64,000 nucleotides of DNA from Alphaproteobacteria bacterium (lineage in GTDB: Bacteria; Pseudomonadota; Alphaproteobacteria; JAAEOK01). Positions 55,450 through 64,000 of this stretch are shown in pieces. Location of the stretch: positions 1 to 64,000 of the forward strand of contig JAAEOK010000001.1 in NCBI GenBank assembly GCA_024244705.1, read 5' to 3'. Under the pieces are notes generated by a model, which saw only the letters and a program-made list of their open reading frames with translations, ran no database searches and was not told the origin of the DNA. How positions within the stretch are numbered: the first letter of the stretch is position 1; the number at the start of each line of letters is the position of its first letter. A program made the position numbers and the translations under genes.

Positions 55450-58400
55450 ATGACCACGGCGGGTCAGGCAAAAAAAGAAATTCTCGTCGAAAAGGTCGCG
55501 GCGGAAACGCGCAAGCGGGCCAAGGGTACCGGCGTAAAGAACGCGGTCATGTTCGCGCAGGAATTCTATCGTTTTGTGCCTCCCGACGACATCGTTGAGA
55601 CGCCGCCGCGCGACCTCGCCGGTTCGGCGTTCAGCCTGTGGAGTTTTGGTCAGAAACACAGGCCAGGCCAGACGGCGGTGCGCGCCTACGCGCCAAACCT
55701 GAAAAAAAATGGTTGGTCGCTACCCTTTTCGATCGTCGAGATCGTCAACGACGACATGCCGTTTCTGGTCGATTCGGTCGCCAATGAATTGACCCGCCTC
55801 GGGCTCTCCGTCCATCTCATCATTCATCCGATCGTCAGCGTGGTCCGGGACGCCAAGGGCCGGATCGTTCGCGTGGTCAACCCGGAGGACCGCGAACCCA
55901 GCGCGTCAAACGAATCGTTCATGCATGTTGAAATCGACCAGATAGTCGATTCCGAAATGGCGAAACGGATCGTCGACGGCATCAAGAACGTTCTCTCGGA
56001 CGTCAGTGCGGCGGTCGAGGATTGGCCCCGAATGCGGGCCGAGGTGGCCAGCGTCCTGGCCGAACTCGATGCCTCGCCGCCCAGTCTGCCGATGGAGGAG
56101 CTCGAAGAGGGCAAACAGTTTCTGCGCTGGCTCGATGACGGCCATTTCACCTTTCTCGGCTATCGCGAATACACTTTCCCCCATGAAAAGCGGGGCACCC
56201 GGCTGGGTGTCGTTCCGGGCTCCGGCCTCGGCGTGCTGCGGAAGGACGAAGCGCAGGTCTTCGAAGGCATACGCGACATGGACCACCTGCCGCCGGAGGT
56301 GACGAATTTCGTCCAGCAGCCGAAATTGCTGCTGGCGACCAAGGGCAACCGCCGCGCCACGGTCCACCGTACGGTCTACCTCGATGCCATCGGCATCAAA
56401 CTGTTCGACAGCGCCGGCCGGGTGACCGGCGCCAGGCTGTTCGTCGGCCTGTTCACGTCGGCCGCCTACAACCGCAGCCCCCGCTACATCCCGATGCTGC
56501 GGCGGAAGATCAATCAAACGCTCGAGGCGGCGGGGCTCCACCCGGCCAGTCACGACGGCAAGGCGATGCTCCACATCCTCGAGACCTTTCCGCGCGACGA
56601 GTTGTTCCAGATCGGGGGCCAGGATCTGCTCGATATCGGCATCGGAATCCTCAATCTGCAGGAACGGCAACGCACGGCGTTGTTCGTTCGCCGCGACCCG
56701 TTCGAGCGCTCGATCTCATGCATGGTATTCGTGCCGCGGGATCGCCACGACACCAACCTGCGGAAACGATTTCAGCGCATTCTCGAAAAAGCCTTCGAGG
56801 GCGAATGCATAGCGTTCGATACGTTGCTCGATCAGCAATCGGTGCTGGCCCGGATCCATTTCATCATCCGCACCCGGCCGGGTCATATCCCGGCTTACGA
56901 TGCCCACCAAATCGAGCAGCGGATCATCGCGGCCGCGCGGTCATGGAACGACAGGTTGCGCGCCGCCCTGACCAAGACCGACGGCGAAAAGCGGGCGACC
57001 GAGTTGCTGGCGCGCTATAGCGATGCGTTCGGCATCGCCTATCAAGAAAGCTACAACGTCGTCTCCTGCGTACAGGACATCAAGAAAATCGAGGAGATTA
57101 TTTCGGGCGGCCGGATCGGACTGAATCTGCATCGCCGCGACGATCAGGCCGAGACCCGGGTTCGCTTCAAGATCTATCACCTGATCGACCAAGTGCCGCT
57201 TTCGGACGCCCTTCCCGTGCTCGAAAACTTGGGCTTCAAAGTCATCTCCGAGCAGCCGTTTCGGATCGATCCCTCGGACCGGGACGCGGTATGGATCCAC
57301 GATTTCAACCTGGTCCGGCGCGACGGGCTGGAGATCGACATCGATGAGATTCACGACGCCTTTCACGAGGCATTCGCCCGTGTCTGGACCGGCCACATGG
57401 AAAGCGACGGGTTCAACCGCCTGGTCGTGACGTCGGGCCTGAGCTGGCGCGAGGTCGTCGTGCTGCGCTCCTACAGCAAGTATCTGCGCCAGGCGCAGAT
57501 CCCGTTCAGCCAGGAATATATGGAAACCACCCTGGCCAAGAACGCCGACCTGACCCGCCTCATCGTCGATCTGTTCGAGGCCCGCTTCAACCCGGCTGGC
57601 GGCAAGGCGGCGGCCCAGAAGGAACGCCGCATCGCCAAGGCGATCGCGAAAGGCCTCGATGCCGTCGTCAATCTCGACGAAGACCGCATCATCCGCCGCT
57701 TCACCAATCTGGTCGAGGTGACGCTGCGCACCAATTTCTATCAGGCCGCCGCGACCGGCGATCCGAAGACGTACGTATCCTTCAAGTTGGACAGCCGCGC
57801 GGTCGACGATTTGCCGCTGCCGCGGCCGATGGTCGAAATTTTCGTCTACAGCCCGTGGATCGAAGGGGTTCACCTTCGGTTCGGCAAGGTCGCGCGCGGC
57901 GGCCTGCGCTGGTCGGACCGGCGTGAGGATTTCCGCACCGAGATCCTCGGCCTGGTCAAGGCGCAGCAGGTCAAGAACGCGGTCATCGTTCCGGTCGGCT
58001 CGAAGGGCGGGTTCGTCGTCAAACGGCCGCCGCAAGGCGGCGACCGCGAGGCCATCCTCAAGGAAGGCATCTCCTGTTACAAAACCTTCATCTCGGGACT
58101 GCTCGATCTCACCGATAATCTCGTCGGCGGCAAGGTCGTGCCGCCGAAAGACGTGGTGCGCAAGGACGAGGATGATTCCTATCTCGTGGTTGCCGCCGAC
58201 AAAGGCACCGCGACCTTCTCCGATATCGCCAACGGCGTTGCCGGCGATTACGGCTTCTGGCTCGACGACGCCTTCGCGTCGGGAGGATCGGCGGGATACG
58301 ACCACAAGAAGATGGGCATCACCGCGCGCGGCGCCTGGGAATCGGTGAAGCGCCATTTCCGCGAGGCCGGCAAGGATATCCAGAACGAGGATTTCACCGT

Positions 58401-60291
58401 GGTCGGCGTCGGCGACATGTCGGGCGACGTGTTCGGCAATGGGATGTTGCTGAGCCGGCACATCAAGCTTGTCGCCGCATTCAATCACATGCACATCTTC
58501 GTCGATCCCAATCCGGATCCGGCCAAGAGCTTCAAGGAGCGGCAGCGGATGTTCCGTTTGCCGCGGTCGGCATGGTCGGACTACGACTCGAAGGTGCTGT
58601 CGAAAGGCGGCGCCATCTACGCGCGCTCGGCAAAATCTCTCAAGCTGACGCCGGAGATCAAGGCGCTGCTCGGCATGACCAAGGATAACGTCGCGCCCAA
58701 TGAATTGATGACCGCCATCCTGACGGCGGACGTCGATTTGCTGTGGTTCGGCGGCATCGGCACATATGTCAAATCCGACAGCCAGAGCAACGCCGACGCC
58801 GGCGACCGCGCCAACGACGGGATTCGCATCAACGGCAAGGACGTGCGCGCCAAGGTCGTCGGCGAAGGCGCCAATCTCGGCGTGACCCAATTGGGCCGCA
58901 TCGAATACGCGCTCGCCGGGGGACGCATCAATACGGATTCGGTCGACAACTCCGCCGGAGTCGATTGTTCGGACCACGAGGTCAACATCAAGATCCTGCT
59001 CGGCGCCGTCGAACAGGCCAACAAGCTCAACCGGGTGCAGCGGGACAAATTGCTCGTCTCGATGACCGACGAGGTCGCCGATTTGGTGTTGCGCGACAAT
59101 TACCTCCAGACCGGGAGCCTGGCGGTCACCGAGTTCGTCGGCACCCGGCTCACCGACCGATGCGGGCTGTTCATGCGGGCGCTCGAACGCGCCGGCCATC
59201 TCAATCGGGCGATCGAATACCTTCCCGACGACGAGGAACTCGCCGACCGCAAGGCCAAGAAATTGGGGCTGACCAGCCCCGAACTCTCGATCCTCATCGC
59301 CTACGCCAAGATCGTGCTCTATGACCAGTTGTTGGCGTCGGATTTCCCCGACGACCCGTTCATGGCGATTGATTTGGAGCGCTATTTTCCGGTCCCGCTG
59401 CAGAAAAAGTACAAGGACGCCATCAACCAGCATCGTCTGCGCCGCGAGATCGTCGCGACGGTTGCGACCAATTCGATGATCAATCGGGCGGGGATCACAT
59501 TTGCCCACGAGGTCATGGATCAAACCGGCGCGGCGTCGAGCGACGTCGCCCGCGCCTATACGATCAGCCGCACGATCTTTTCCATGCGCGATCTCTGGGC
59601 GGCGATCGAGGCGCTCGACAACAAGGTTCCGGCCGCCGTTCAGTCGGAGATGCATATGGAGACCGGGCGGCTGATCGACCGCGGAACGACCTGGTTCCTG
59701 CGCTACGGCAAGCAACCGCTAGACGTCGCGGCCAACATCGAGGCCTACGGCCCGGGCACCGCGCAGCTCATGCGCGGCCTGGAAAAGGTAACCACCCCGG
59801 CGGACCATGAATTCATTCGCAACAACGCCAACGCCTTGGTCGAAAAAGGCGCCCCCCACGGCCTAGCCCGCAGAATTGCCAGCCTGCGCCTGCTGGTCTC
59901 GGCCTGCGATGTGGTCATGATCGCGCGCGAAGCCAAGTCGAGCATCGATATCACGGGCTCGCTCTATTTCGCGGTCGGCGACCATTTTGGCTTCGATTGG
60001 CTGCGCCGCAAAGCAGCCCGGCTTCCGATCGACAGCCATTGGGACAAGCAGGCGACGACGGCGATCGTCGACGATCTCTATGGCCACCAATTCGAGCTCA
60101 CGTCGAATGTCCTGAAATCGGCAAAGAAGAACGTGACGCCGAAAAAGGCGATCGACGAATGGTGCGGCCGTCGCGGGGTGGAGTATCAATCGACCTTGCA
60201 GCTGATGGACGACCTCCGCCAGGGCGGCACCATCGACCTCGCGATGCTCGCGGTGGCCAATCGCCAGTTGCGCTCGTTGATCTCGAGTTAG
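55450..60291 (+). CDS. gdhB: NAD-specific glutamate dehydrogenase, large (180-kDa) class
   Basis: A 1613-residue enzyme that oxidatively deaminates glutamate to 2-oxoglutarate with NAD. The size is that of the GDH-180 class. The catalytic domain is in the middle: GGLRWSDRREDFRTEILGL and NAVIVPVGSKGGFVVKR (about 815-860), then AADKGTATFSDIAN and VVGVGDMSGDVFGNGML. Long N- and C-terminal regulatory regions flank it. A good ribosome binding site precedes the ATG. It is the largest gene in the window and stands alone on the strand; the symbol follows family usage. Confidence 0.94.
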   Translation: MTTAGQAKKEILVEKVAAETRKRAKGTGVKNAVMFAQEFYRFVPPDDIVETPPRDLAGSAFSLWSFGQKHRPGQTAVRAYAPNLKKNGWSLPFSIVEIVNDDMPFLVDSVANELTRLGLSVHLIIHPIVSVVRDAKGRIVRVVNPEDREPSASNESFMHVEIDQIVDSEMAKRIVDGIKNVLSDVSAAVEDWPRMRAEVASVLAELDASPPSLPMEELEEGKQFLRWLDDGHFTFLGYREYTFPHEKRGTRLGVVPGSGLGVLRKDEAQVFEGIRDMDHLPPEVTNFVQQPKLLLATKGNRRATVHRTVYLDAIGIKLFDSAGRVTGARLFVGLFTSAAYNRSPRYIPMLRRKINQTLEAAGLHPASHDGKAMLHILETFPRDELFQIGGQDLLDIGIGILNLQERQRTALFVRRDPFERSISCMVFVPRDRHDTNLRKRFQRILEKAFEGECIAFDTLLDQQSVLARIHFIIRTRPGHIPAYDAHQIEQRIIAAARSWNDRLRAALTKTDGEKRATELLARYSDAFGIAYQESYNVVSCVQDIKKIEEIISGGRIGLNLHRRDDQAETRVRFKIYHLIDQVPLSDALPVLENLGFKVISEQPFRIDPSDRDAVWIHDFNLVRRDGLEIDIDEIHDAFHEAFARVWTGHMESDGFNRLVVTSGLSWREVVVLRSYSKYLRQAQIPFSQEYMETTLAKNADLTRLIVDLFEARFNPAGGKAAAQKERRIAKAIAKGLDAVVNLDEDRIIRRFTNLVEVTLRTNFYQAAATGDPKTYVSFKLDSRAVDDLPLPRPMVEIFVYSPWIEGVHLRFGKVARGGLRWSDRREDFRTEILGLVKAQQVKNAVIVPVGSKGGFVVKRPPQGGDREAILKEGISCYKTFISGLLDLTDNLVGGKVVPPKDVVRKDEDDSYLVVAADKGTATFSDIANGVAGDYGFWLDDAFASGGSAGYDHKKMGITARGAWESVKRHFREAGKDIQNEDFTVVGVGDMSGDVFGNGMLLSRHIKLVAAFNHMHIFVDPNPDPAKSFKERQRMFRLPRSAWSDYDSKVLSKGGAIYARSAKSLKLTPEIKALLGMTKDNVAPNELMTAILTADVDLLWFGGIGTYVKSDSQSNADAGDRANDGIRINGKDVRAKVVGEGANLGVTQLGRIEYALAGGRINTDSVDNSAGVDCSDHEVNIKILLGAVEQANKLNRVQRDKLLVSMTDEVADLVLRDNYLQTGSLAVTEFVGTRLTDRCGLFMRALERAGHLNRAIEYLPDDEELADRKAKKLGLTSPELSILIAYAKIVLYDQLLASDFPDDPFMAIDLERYFPVPLQKKYKDAINQHRLRREIVATVATNSMINRAGITFAHEVMDQTGAASSDVARAYTISRTIFSMRDLWAAIEALDNKVPAAVQSEMHMETGRLIDRGTTWFLRYGKQPLDVAANIEAYGPGTAQLMRGLEKVTTPADHEFIRNNANALVEKGAPHGLARRIASLRLLVSACDVVMIAREAKSSIDITGSLYFAVGDHFGFDWLRRKAARLPIDSHWDKQATTAIVDDLYGHQFELTSNVLKSAKKNVTPKKAIDEWCGRRGVEYQSTLQLMDDLRQGGTIDLAMLAVANRQLRSLISS

Positions 60292-60307
60292 AGCACATAG
60301 CGCTCTA
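60289..60307. terminator. short inverted repeat at the end of the dehydrogenase gene
   Basis: TAGAGC and GCTCTA around a 7-base loop, with the stop codon inside the left arm. The stem is only 6 bp and has no T-run, so it is a weak terminator at best. Confidence 0.3.
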
Positions 60308-60370
60308 GCCGCGGGAGCTGCGCACATCGCCGCCGGGTACGGGCACAGCGGCGGCGGCTCCGGGCCGCCG

Positions 60371-61633
60371 GTGCCGCGTCGTGGCGTCGTCGCGTGGTGC
60401 CTCTACGATTTTGCCAACTCGACCTATCCGACGATCATCCTGACCTTCGTCTTCGCCGCCTATTTCACCCAGGGAATCGCCAAGAGCCCGGAAATCGGGA
60501 CCAGCCAATGGGGCTACATGGTCAGCGTGTCGGCGCTTGTCGTCGCCGTGCTCAGCCCGGTGCTGGGGGCCATCGCCGATCGCACCGGAAGACGCAAACC
60601 CTGGCTGGCGGGGTTTTCGCTGCTGTGTATCGCCGCCACCGCGGCGCTGTGGTTCGCCCGGCCCGGTCCGGACTACGTGCTGCTGGCGTTGTTGCTGGTC
60701 GGTATCGGCAACATCGGCTTCGAGATCGGCATGGTGTTCTATAACTCGATGCTCAACGATCTTGCGCCGCCGGCGTGGATCGGCCGGGTCTCGGGCTGGG
60801 GTTGGGGCATCGGCTATGCCGGCGGTTTGATCGGTCTGGCGGTCGCGTTGTTCGTGTTCGTTCAGCCGGCGGATCCGCCGTTCGGGCTCGATCAGTCGAC
60901 CGCCGAGCATGTGCGTGCGACGGCGCTTCTCGCCGCTGCCTGGTTCGCCGTCTTCGCCATACCGCTGTTCCTGTTTACGCCCGACCGCCCGGCGACCGGC
61001 GTGCCAATCTCGCGGGCCATGCGTGCCGGCATCGCCTCGGTCGCCTCGACGCTGCGCAATGTCCGTGCCCACCGCACGATCTTCCTGTTCCTGATCGCTC
61101 GCATGTTCTACATCGACGGGCTCACGACCCTGTTCGCCTTCGGCGGGATCTATGCCGCCGGAACCTTCGGGCTGAGCCTCGACGAGGTCATCATGTTCGG
61201 CATTGGCCTCAATGTGACGGCCGGCCTCGGCGCCGCGGTCTTCGCGTGGTTCGACGACGCGTTCGGGCCCAAACCGACCATCGTCATATCGCTGATCGCC
61301 CTGATTGCGCTCGGCGCCGGCGCGGTCGTCGTCGAAGACCACACGCTGTTTTGGATCCTGGGCCTCGGGCTCGGCACCTTCGTCGGCCCGGCGCAGGCGG
61401 CCAGCCGATCGCTGATGGTGCGCCTGGTGCCGCCCGAGCTCGAGACGGAAATGTTCGGTCTCTATGCCCTCGCCGGCAAGGCGACGGCGTTTCTCGGACC
61501 CCTGGTCCTGGCGTTGGTGACGGCGCATTTCGACAGCCAGCGTGCCGGCATGGCGACGATCCTGGCGTTCTTCGCCATCGGGCTGGTTCTCCTGCTGGCC
61601 GTGCGTCAGCCCCCGCCGCGGCTGGCCGCCTGA
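60371..61633 (+). CDS. MFS transporter, UMF1/Atg22-like
   Basis: A 420-residue 12-helix transporter. The N-terminal [20 protein letters not shown] is the signature of the Atg22/UMF1 group, and [11 protein letters not shown] is the MFS cytoplasmic loop; [12 protein letters not shown] and GFGLFVGP-like segments ([18 protein letters not shown]) also fit. The start is a GTG at 60371. The substrate in bacteria is unknown; an amino acid is possible, given the adjacent glutamate dehydrogenase gene, but that is inference. Confidence 0.86.
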   Translation: MPRRGVVAWCLYDFANSTYPTIILTFVFAAYFTQGIAKSPEIGTSQWGYMVSVSALVVAVLSPVLGAIADRTGRRKPWLAGFSLLCIAATAALWFARPGPDYVLLALLLVGIGNIGFEIGMVFYNSMLNDLAPPAWIGRVSGWGWGIGYAGGLIGLAVALFVFVQPADPPFGLDQSTAEHVRATALLAAAWFAVFAIPLFLFTPDRPATGVPISRAMRAGIASVASTLRNVRAHRTIFLFLIARMFYIDGLTTLFAFGGIYAAGTFGLSLDEVIMFGIGLNVTAGLGAAVFAWFDDAFGPKPTIVISLIALIALGAGAVVVEDHTLFWILGLGLGTFVGPAQAASRSLMVRLVPPELETEMFGLYALAGKATAFLGPLVLALVTAHFDSQRAGMATILAFFAIGLVLLLAVRQPPPRLAA

Positions 61634-61673
61634 GTAAAGGGCGGTCTTTCCGGCGGCGCGCGCCGGCTCCGGA

Positions 61674-63272
61674 TCAGTGCCGGAAGTGCCGGCTGCCGGT
61701 CAGCACCATCGCCAATCCGGCGGCATCGGCGGCGGCGATGACCTCGTCGTCGCGGACCGAGCCGCCCGGTTGGATGACCGTGGTTGCGCCCGCTTCGGCC
61801 GCCGCCAACAGACCGTCGGCAAAGGGGAAGAAGGCATCCGAGGCCACCGCCGAGCCTTTGGTCAGGGGCGCCGCCAACCCGGCCGCGGCGGCCGCATCCT
61901 CGGCCTTGCGGGCGGCGATGCGGGCGGAATCGACACGGCTCGTCTGGCCGGCGCCGATGCCCACCGTGGCGCCGTCCCGGGCATAGACGATGGCATTCGA
62001 CTTGACATGCTTGGCCACCGTGAAGGCGAACAGCATGTCGCGGATCTCGGCTTCGCTCGGCGCGCGCTTGGTCACCACCTTGAGGTTCTGGACGGTGGCC
62101 GAAATGTGGTCGCGGCCTTGTGCCAGCCATCCGCCCGCGACGCTGCGCAGAGTCGTGCCGCCGGCGCCGGGGTCGGGCATGGCGCCGGTCAGCAGCAGCC
62201 GCAGGTTGGCCTTGCCGGCAAGCACCGCGCGCGCCGCGTCGTCCGCATCGGGGGCGATCACCACCTCGGCGAACAACTTCGCGATCTCCGCCGCGACCGC
62301 GCCGTCGAGAGAACGGTTGACGGCGATGATGCCGCCAAAAGCGCTCACCGCGTCGCACGTCAGCGCGCGGCGATAGGCATCGACCAGGGAATCGGCGACG
62401 GCGACACCGCAAGGATTGGCATGTTTGATGATGGCGACGGCGGGCGCATCGAATTCCGCCACCAGCTCGAAGGCGGCGTCGGTATCGTTGATGTTGTTGT
62501 AGCTCAGCTCTTTACCCTGCACCTGTTCCGCGGTCGCGACGCCCGGCCGGTAGCGGCCGTAGGCGTCCGGCGCGACGTAAAAGCCGGCGTCCTGGTGCGG
62601 GTTTTCGCCATAGCGCAGGATCTGGCGGCGGCGGCCGGCCAGGACCAGGGTGGCGGGCAGAGCGTCGTCCTGTTCCGCCGCCAGCCAGGCGGCGATGGCG
62701 GCGTCGTAGGCGGCGGTTCGGGCGAACGCGCGGACCGCCATGAGGCGGCGGAAGTCGGCGCCGACCTCGCCGCCCGTCGCCTCGAGTTCGGCGATCAAGG
62801 CCGGGTAGTCGGCGGGATCGGTTACAACCGTGACGTCGTTGTGGTTCTTCGCCGCCGCGCGGATCATGGCCGGCCCGCCGATATCGATGTTCTCGACGCA
62901 GGCGGCGAAGTTCGCGCCCGACGCGACCGTCGCCTCGAACGGGTAGAGGTTGATCGCGACGAGATCGATGCCGGCGATGCCGTGTTCGGCCATGATTGCG
63001 GCGTCTTCGTCGTTGCCGCGCCGCGCCAGGATGCCGCCATGAACCCGGGGATGGAGCGTCTTGACCCGGCCGTCCATGATCTCGGGAAAGCCGGTGATGT
63101 CCGACACGTCCAGAACCTCGAGGCCGGCCTGGCGCAGGGCCGCCGCCGAGCCGCCCGTCGATACCAGTTCGACACCCAGATCCGAGAGGCTCGCCGCCAG
63201 CTCGACCAAACCGGACTTGTCGGAAACGGAAATCAGCGCGCGGCGAATTGCACGGGCATCTGGGTCGCGCAT
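61674..63272 (-). CDS. purH: bifunctional AICAR transformylase / IMP cyclohydrolase
   Basis: A 532-residue enzyme for the last two steps of purine synthesis. The N-terminal MGS-like cyclohydrolase domain has [21 protein letters not shown] and [10 protein letters not shown]; the transformylase domain has [18 protein letters not shown] and [11 protein letters not shown] with the catalytic Lys-His. Length is typical. The ATG at 63272 is chosen; further upstream the frame is not conserved. It is convergent with the transporter at 60371. Confidence 0.96.
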   Translation of the reverse strand: MRDPDARAIRRALISVSDKSGLVELAASLSDLGVELVSTGGSAAALRQAGLEVLDVSDITGFPEIMDGRVKTLHPRVHGGILARRGNDEDAAIMAEHGIAGIDLVAINLYPFEATVASGANFAACVENIDIGGPAMIRAAAKNHNDVTVVTDPADYPALIAELEATGGEVGADFRRLMAVRAFARTAAYDAAIAAWLAAEQDDALPATLVLAGRRRQILRYGENPHQDAGFYVAPDAYGRYRPGVATAEQVQGKELSYNNINDTDAAFELVAEFDAPAVAIIKHANPCGVAVADSLVDAYRRALTCDAVSAFGGIIAVNRSLDGAVAAEIAKLFAEVVIAPDADDAARAVLAGKANLRLLLTGAMPDPGAGGTTLRSVAGGWLAQGRDHISATVQNLKVVTKRAPSEAEIRDMLFAFTVAKHVKSNAIVYARDGATVGIGAGQTSRVDSARIAARKAEDAAAAAGLAAPLTKGSAVASDAFFPFADGLLAAAEAGATTVIQPGGSVRDDEVIAAADAAGLAMVLTGSRHFRH

Positions 63273-63333
63273 GACCGGGCTCCCAAATAAAGTTTGGTCG
63301 GCGGAGTTCAGGACTCGGGTATCAATACCGGCC

Positions 63334-64000
63334 TCATGACCGCATGGCAACGACGACGCCCGGGTTCTCCTCCAACGGCTGATATTCAGGCACGAGGCGC
63401 CGCAGCAGCCGCAAGGTCTCGCTGCTATCGCCGGCATTGGCGGCCGCCGCCAGGGCTTCGAATCCGGGCCCGAAGGTGTCGAGTGCGGGAACCTTGGGCC
63501 GCGCGATCAACAGGCCCGGATACTCGGCCGGCCGCGCCCCTTCGTCGGGATGGAACAACTCTTCATGCAATTTTTCGCCAGGCCGGCAGCCGGTGTAGAC
63601 GATGTCGATGTCCTCTCCCGGGCGGAGGCCGGCCAGGCGCACCATCTGCCGCGCCAGCTCATCGATCGAAACCGGGTCGCCCATGTCGAGCACGAAGATA
63701 CCGGGATCGTGTTCCGATTCGGACGCGCCCAGGGCGGACGCCTCGAGAACGAGTTCGACCGCTTCGCGCGTGGTCATGAAGTAGCGGGTCATCTCGGGAT
63801 CGGTCACCGTTATCGGCCCGCCGTTTTCGAGCTGACGCCGAAACAGCGGAACCACCGATCCGGTCGAGCCGAGCACGTTACCGAACCTCACCGTGACGAA
63901 GCGGGTGTCGCCCGGACCCACGGCGCGGGCGAGGGCGAGGCAATAGAGCTCGGCCAGCCGCTTGGTGGCGCCCATGACGCTGGTCGGTTTCACCGCCTTG
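63334..64000 (-). CDS. CapD/FlaA1-type nucleotide-sugar dehydratase, 3' part
   Basis: The last 222 residues of a gene that continues past the right edge. [20 protein letters not shown] has the S-M-K triad of the FlaA1/WbpM/CapD 4,6-dehydratases, in which Met replaces the usual Tyr; [20 protein letters not shown] and [17 protein letters not shown] are family blocks, as is [15 protein letters not shown]. The full membrane-anchored form is about 630 residues; the missing part would hold four helices and the NAD site. It makes UDP-4-keto sugars for surface glycans, which fits the glycosyltransferases in this window. Confidence 0.92.
   Translation of the reverse strand, partial: KAVKPTSVMGATKRLAELYCLALARAVGPGDTRFVTVRFGNVLGSTGSVVPLFRRQLENGGPITVTDPEMTRYFMTTREAVELVLEASALGASESEHDPGIFVLDMGDPVSIDELARQMVRLAGLRPGEDIDIVYTGCRPGEKLHEELFHPDEGARPAEYPGLLIARPKVPALDTFGPGFEALAAAANAGDSSETLRLLRRLVPEYQPLEENPGVVVAMRS

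Noticed and set aside
56941-59715. A 924-codon open frame antisense to the glutamate dehydrogenase gene
   Set aside because: It is a shadow of the GC-rich third-position pattern of the dehydrogenase gene; the translation has no family features and there is no ribosome binding site.

Overview
The window is chromosomal DNA from a GC-rich alphaproteobacterium, most like the Rhodospirillales. The evidence is family content and gene order, not a 16S gene: a 1613-residue NAD-glutamate dehydrogenase of the 180-kDa class, a ftsK-lolA pair with xthA nearby, glnK-amtB, and a DUF971-Trm112-LON domain-thioredoxin/TPR block. Genes are densely packed with many 4-base ATGA or GTGA overlaps. There is no rRNA, CRISPR, prophage or complete insertion sequence. 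One tRNA-Gly(GCC) and one small element with terminal inverted repeats are present.

Region by region. 248-4773: three methyltransferases on the minus strand; the two larger ones are tandem paralogues downstream of an L,D-transpeptidase-like gene and a Lon-like protease (to 7682). 7823-13409: plus-strand hydrolase, orphan response regulator, metallo-beta-lactamase-fold hydrolase, membrane adenylate/guanylate cyclase and amidase. 13500-26112: a tightly coupled 11-gene minus-strand operon that joins glycan assembly (two COG4671-like and two GT4 glycosyltransferases, a deacetylase, a histidine phosphatase) to a complete oligopeptide-type ABC importer. 26262-30395: divergent from it, an aberrant ABC exporter-like protein with a roughly 290-residue insertion, a cyclic-nucleotide-binding protein and two tandem small methyltransferases. 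30411-32660: a large glycosyltransferase.

32674-46051: housekeeping and accessory genes (xthA, FAH-family hydrolase, aminotransferase V, C26 peptidase, fatty acid hydroxylase, GT39-like, lolA, ftsK, MFS, amtB, glnK). A 268-bp MITE-like element lies at 34232-34499, a palindromic repeat at 35826-35964, and an unlisted 44-codon gene with a strong ribosome binding site at 44092-44226. A sigma-54-type promoter precedes glnK.

46356-49248: a secreted EF-hand protein divergent from an OmpR-type response regulator and a sensor kinase whose periplasmic domain has a run of aspartates; together they look like a divalent-cation-sensing module. 49290-53694: UbiH-type monooxygenase, merF with a GDCCVxC protein, and a conserved minus-strand block ending in a YbaK deacylase. 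53826-64000: a GT4 glycosyltransferase, tRNA-Gly, NAD-glutamate dehydrogenase, an Atg22/UMF1-like transporter, purH, and the 3' part of a CapD/FlaA1-type nucleotide-sugar dehydratase gene that runs off the right edge.

The best candidates for undescribed biology are the aberrant ABC protein with its cNMP-binding partner, the EF-hand/Asp-rich kinase module, the glycan-plus-ABC-importer operon, and the merF-GDCCVxC pair. All functions are inferred from sequence recognition; no database search was run.
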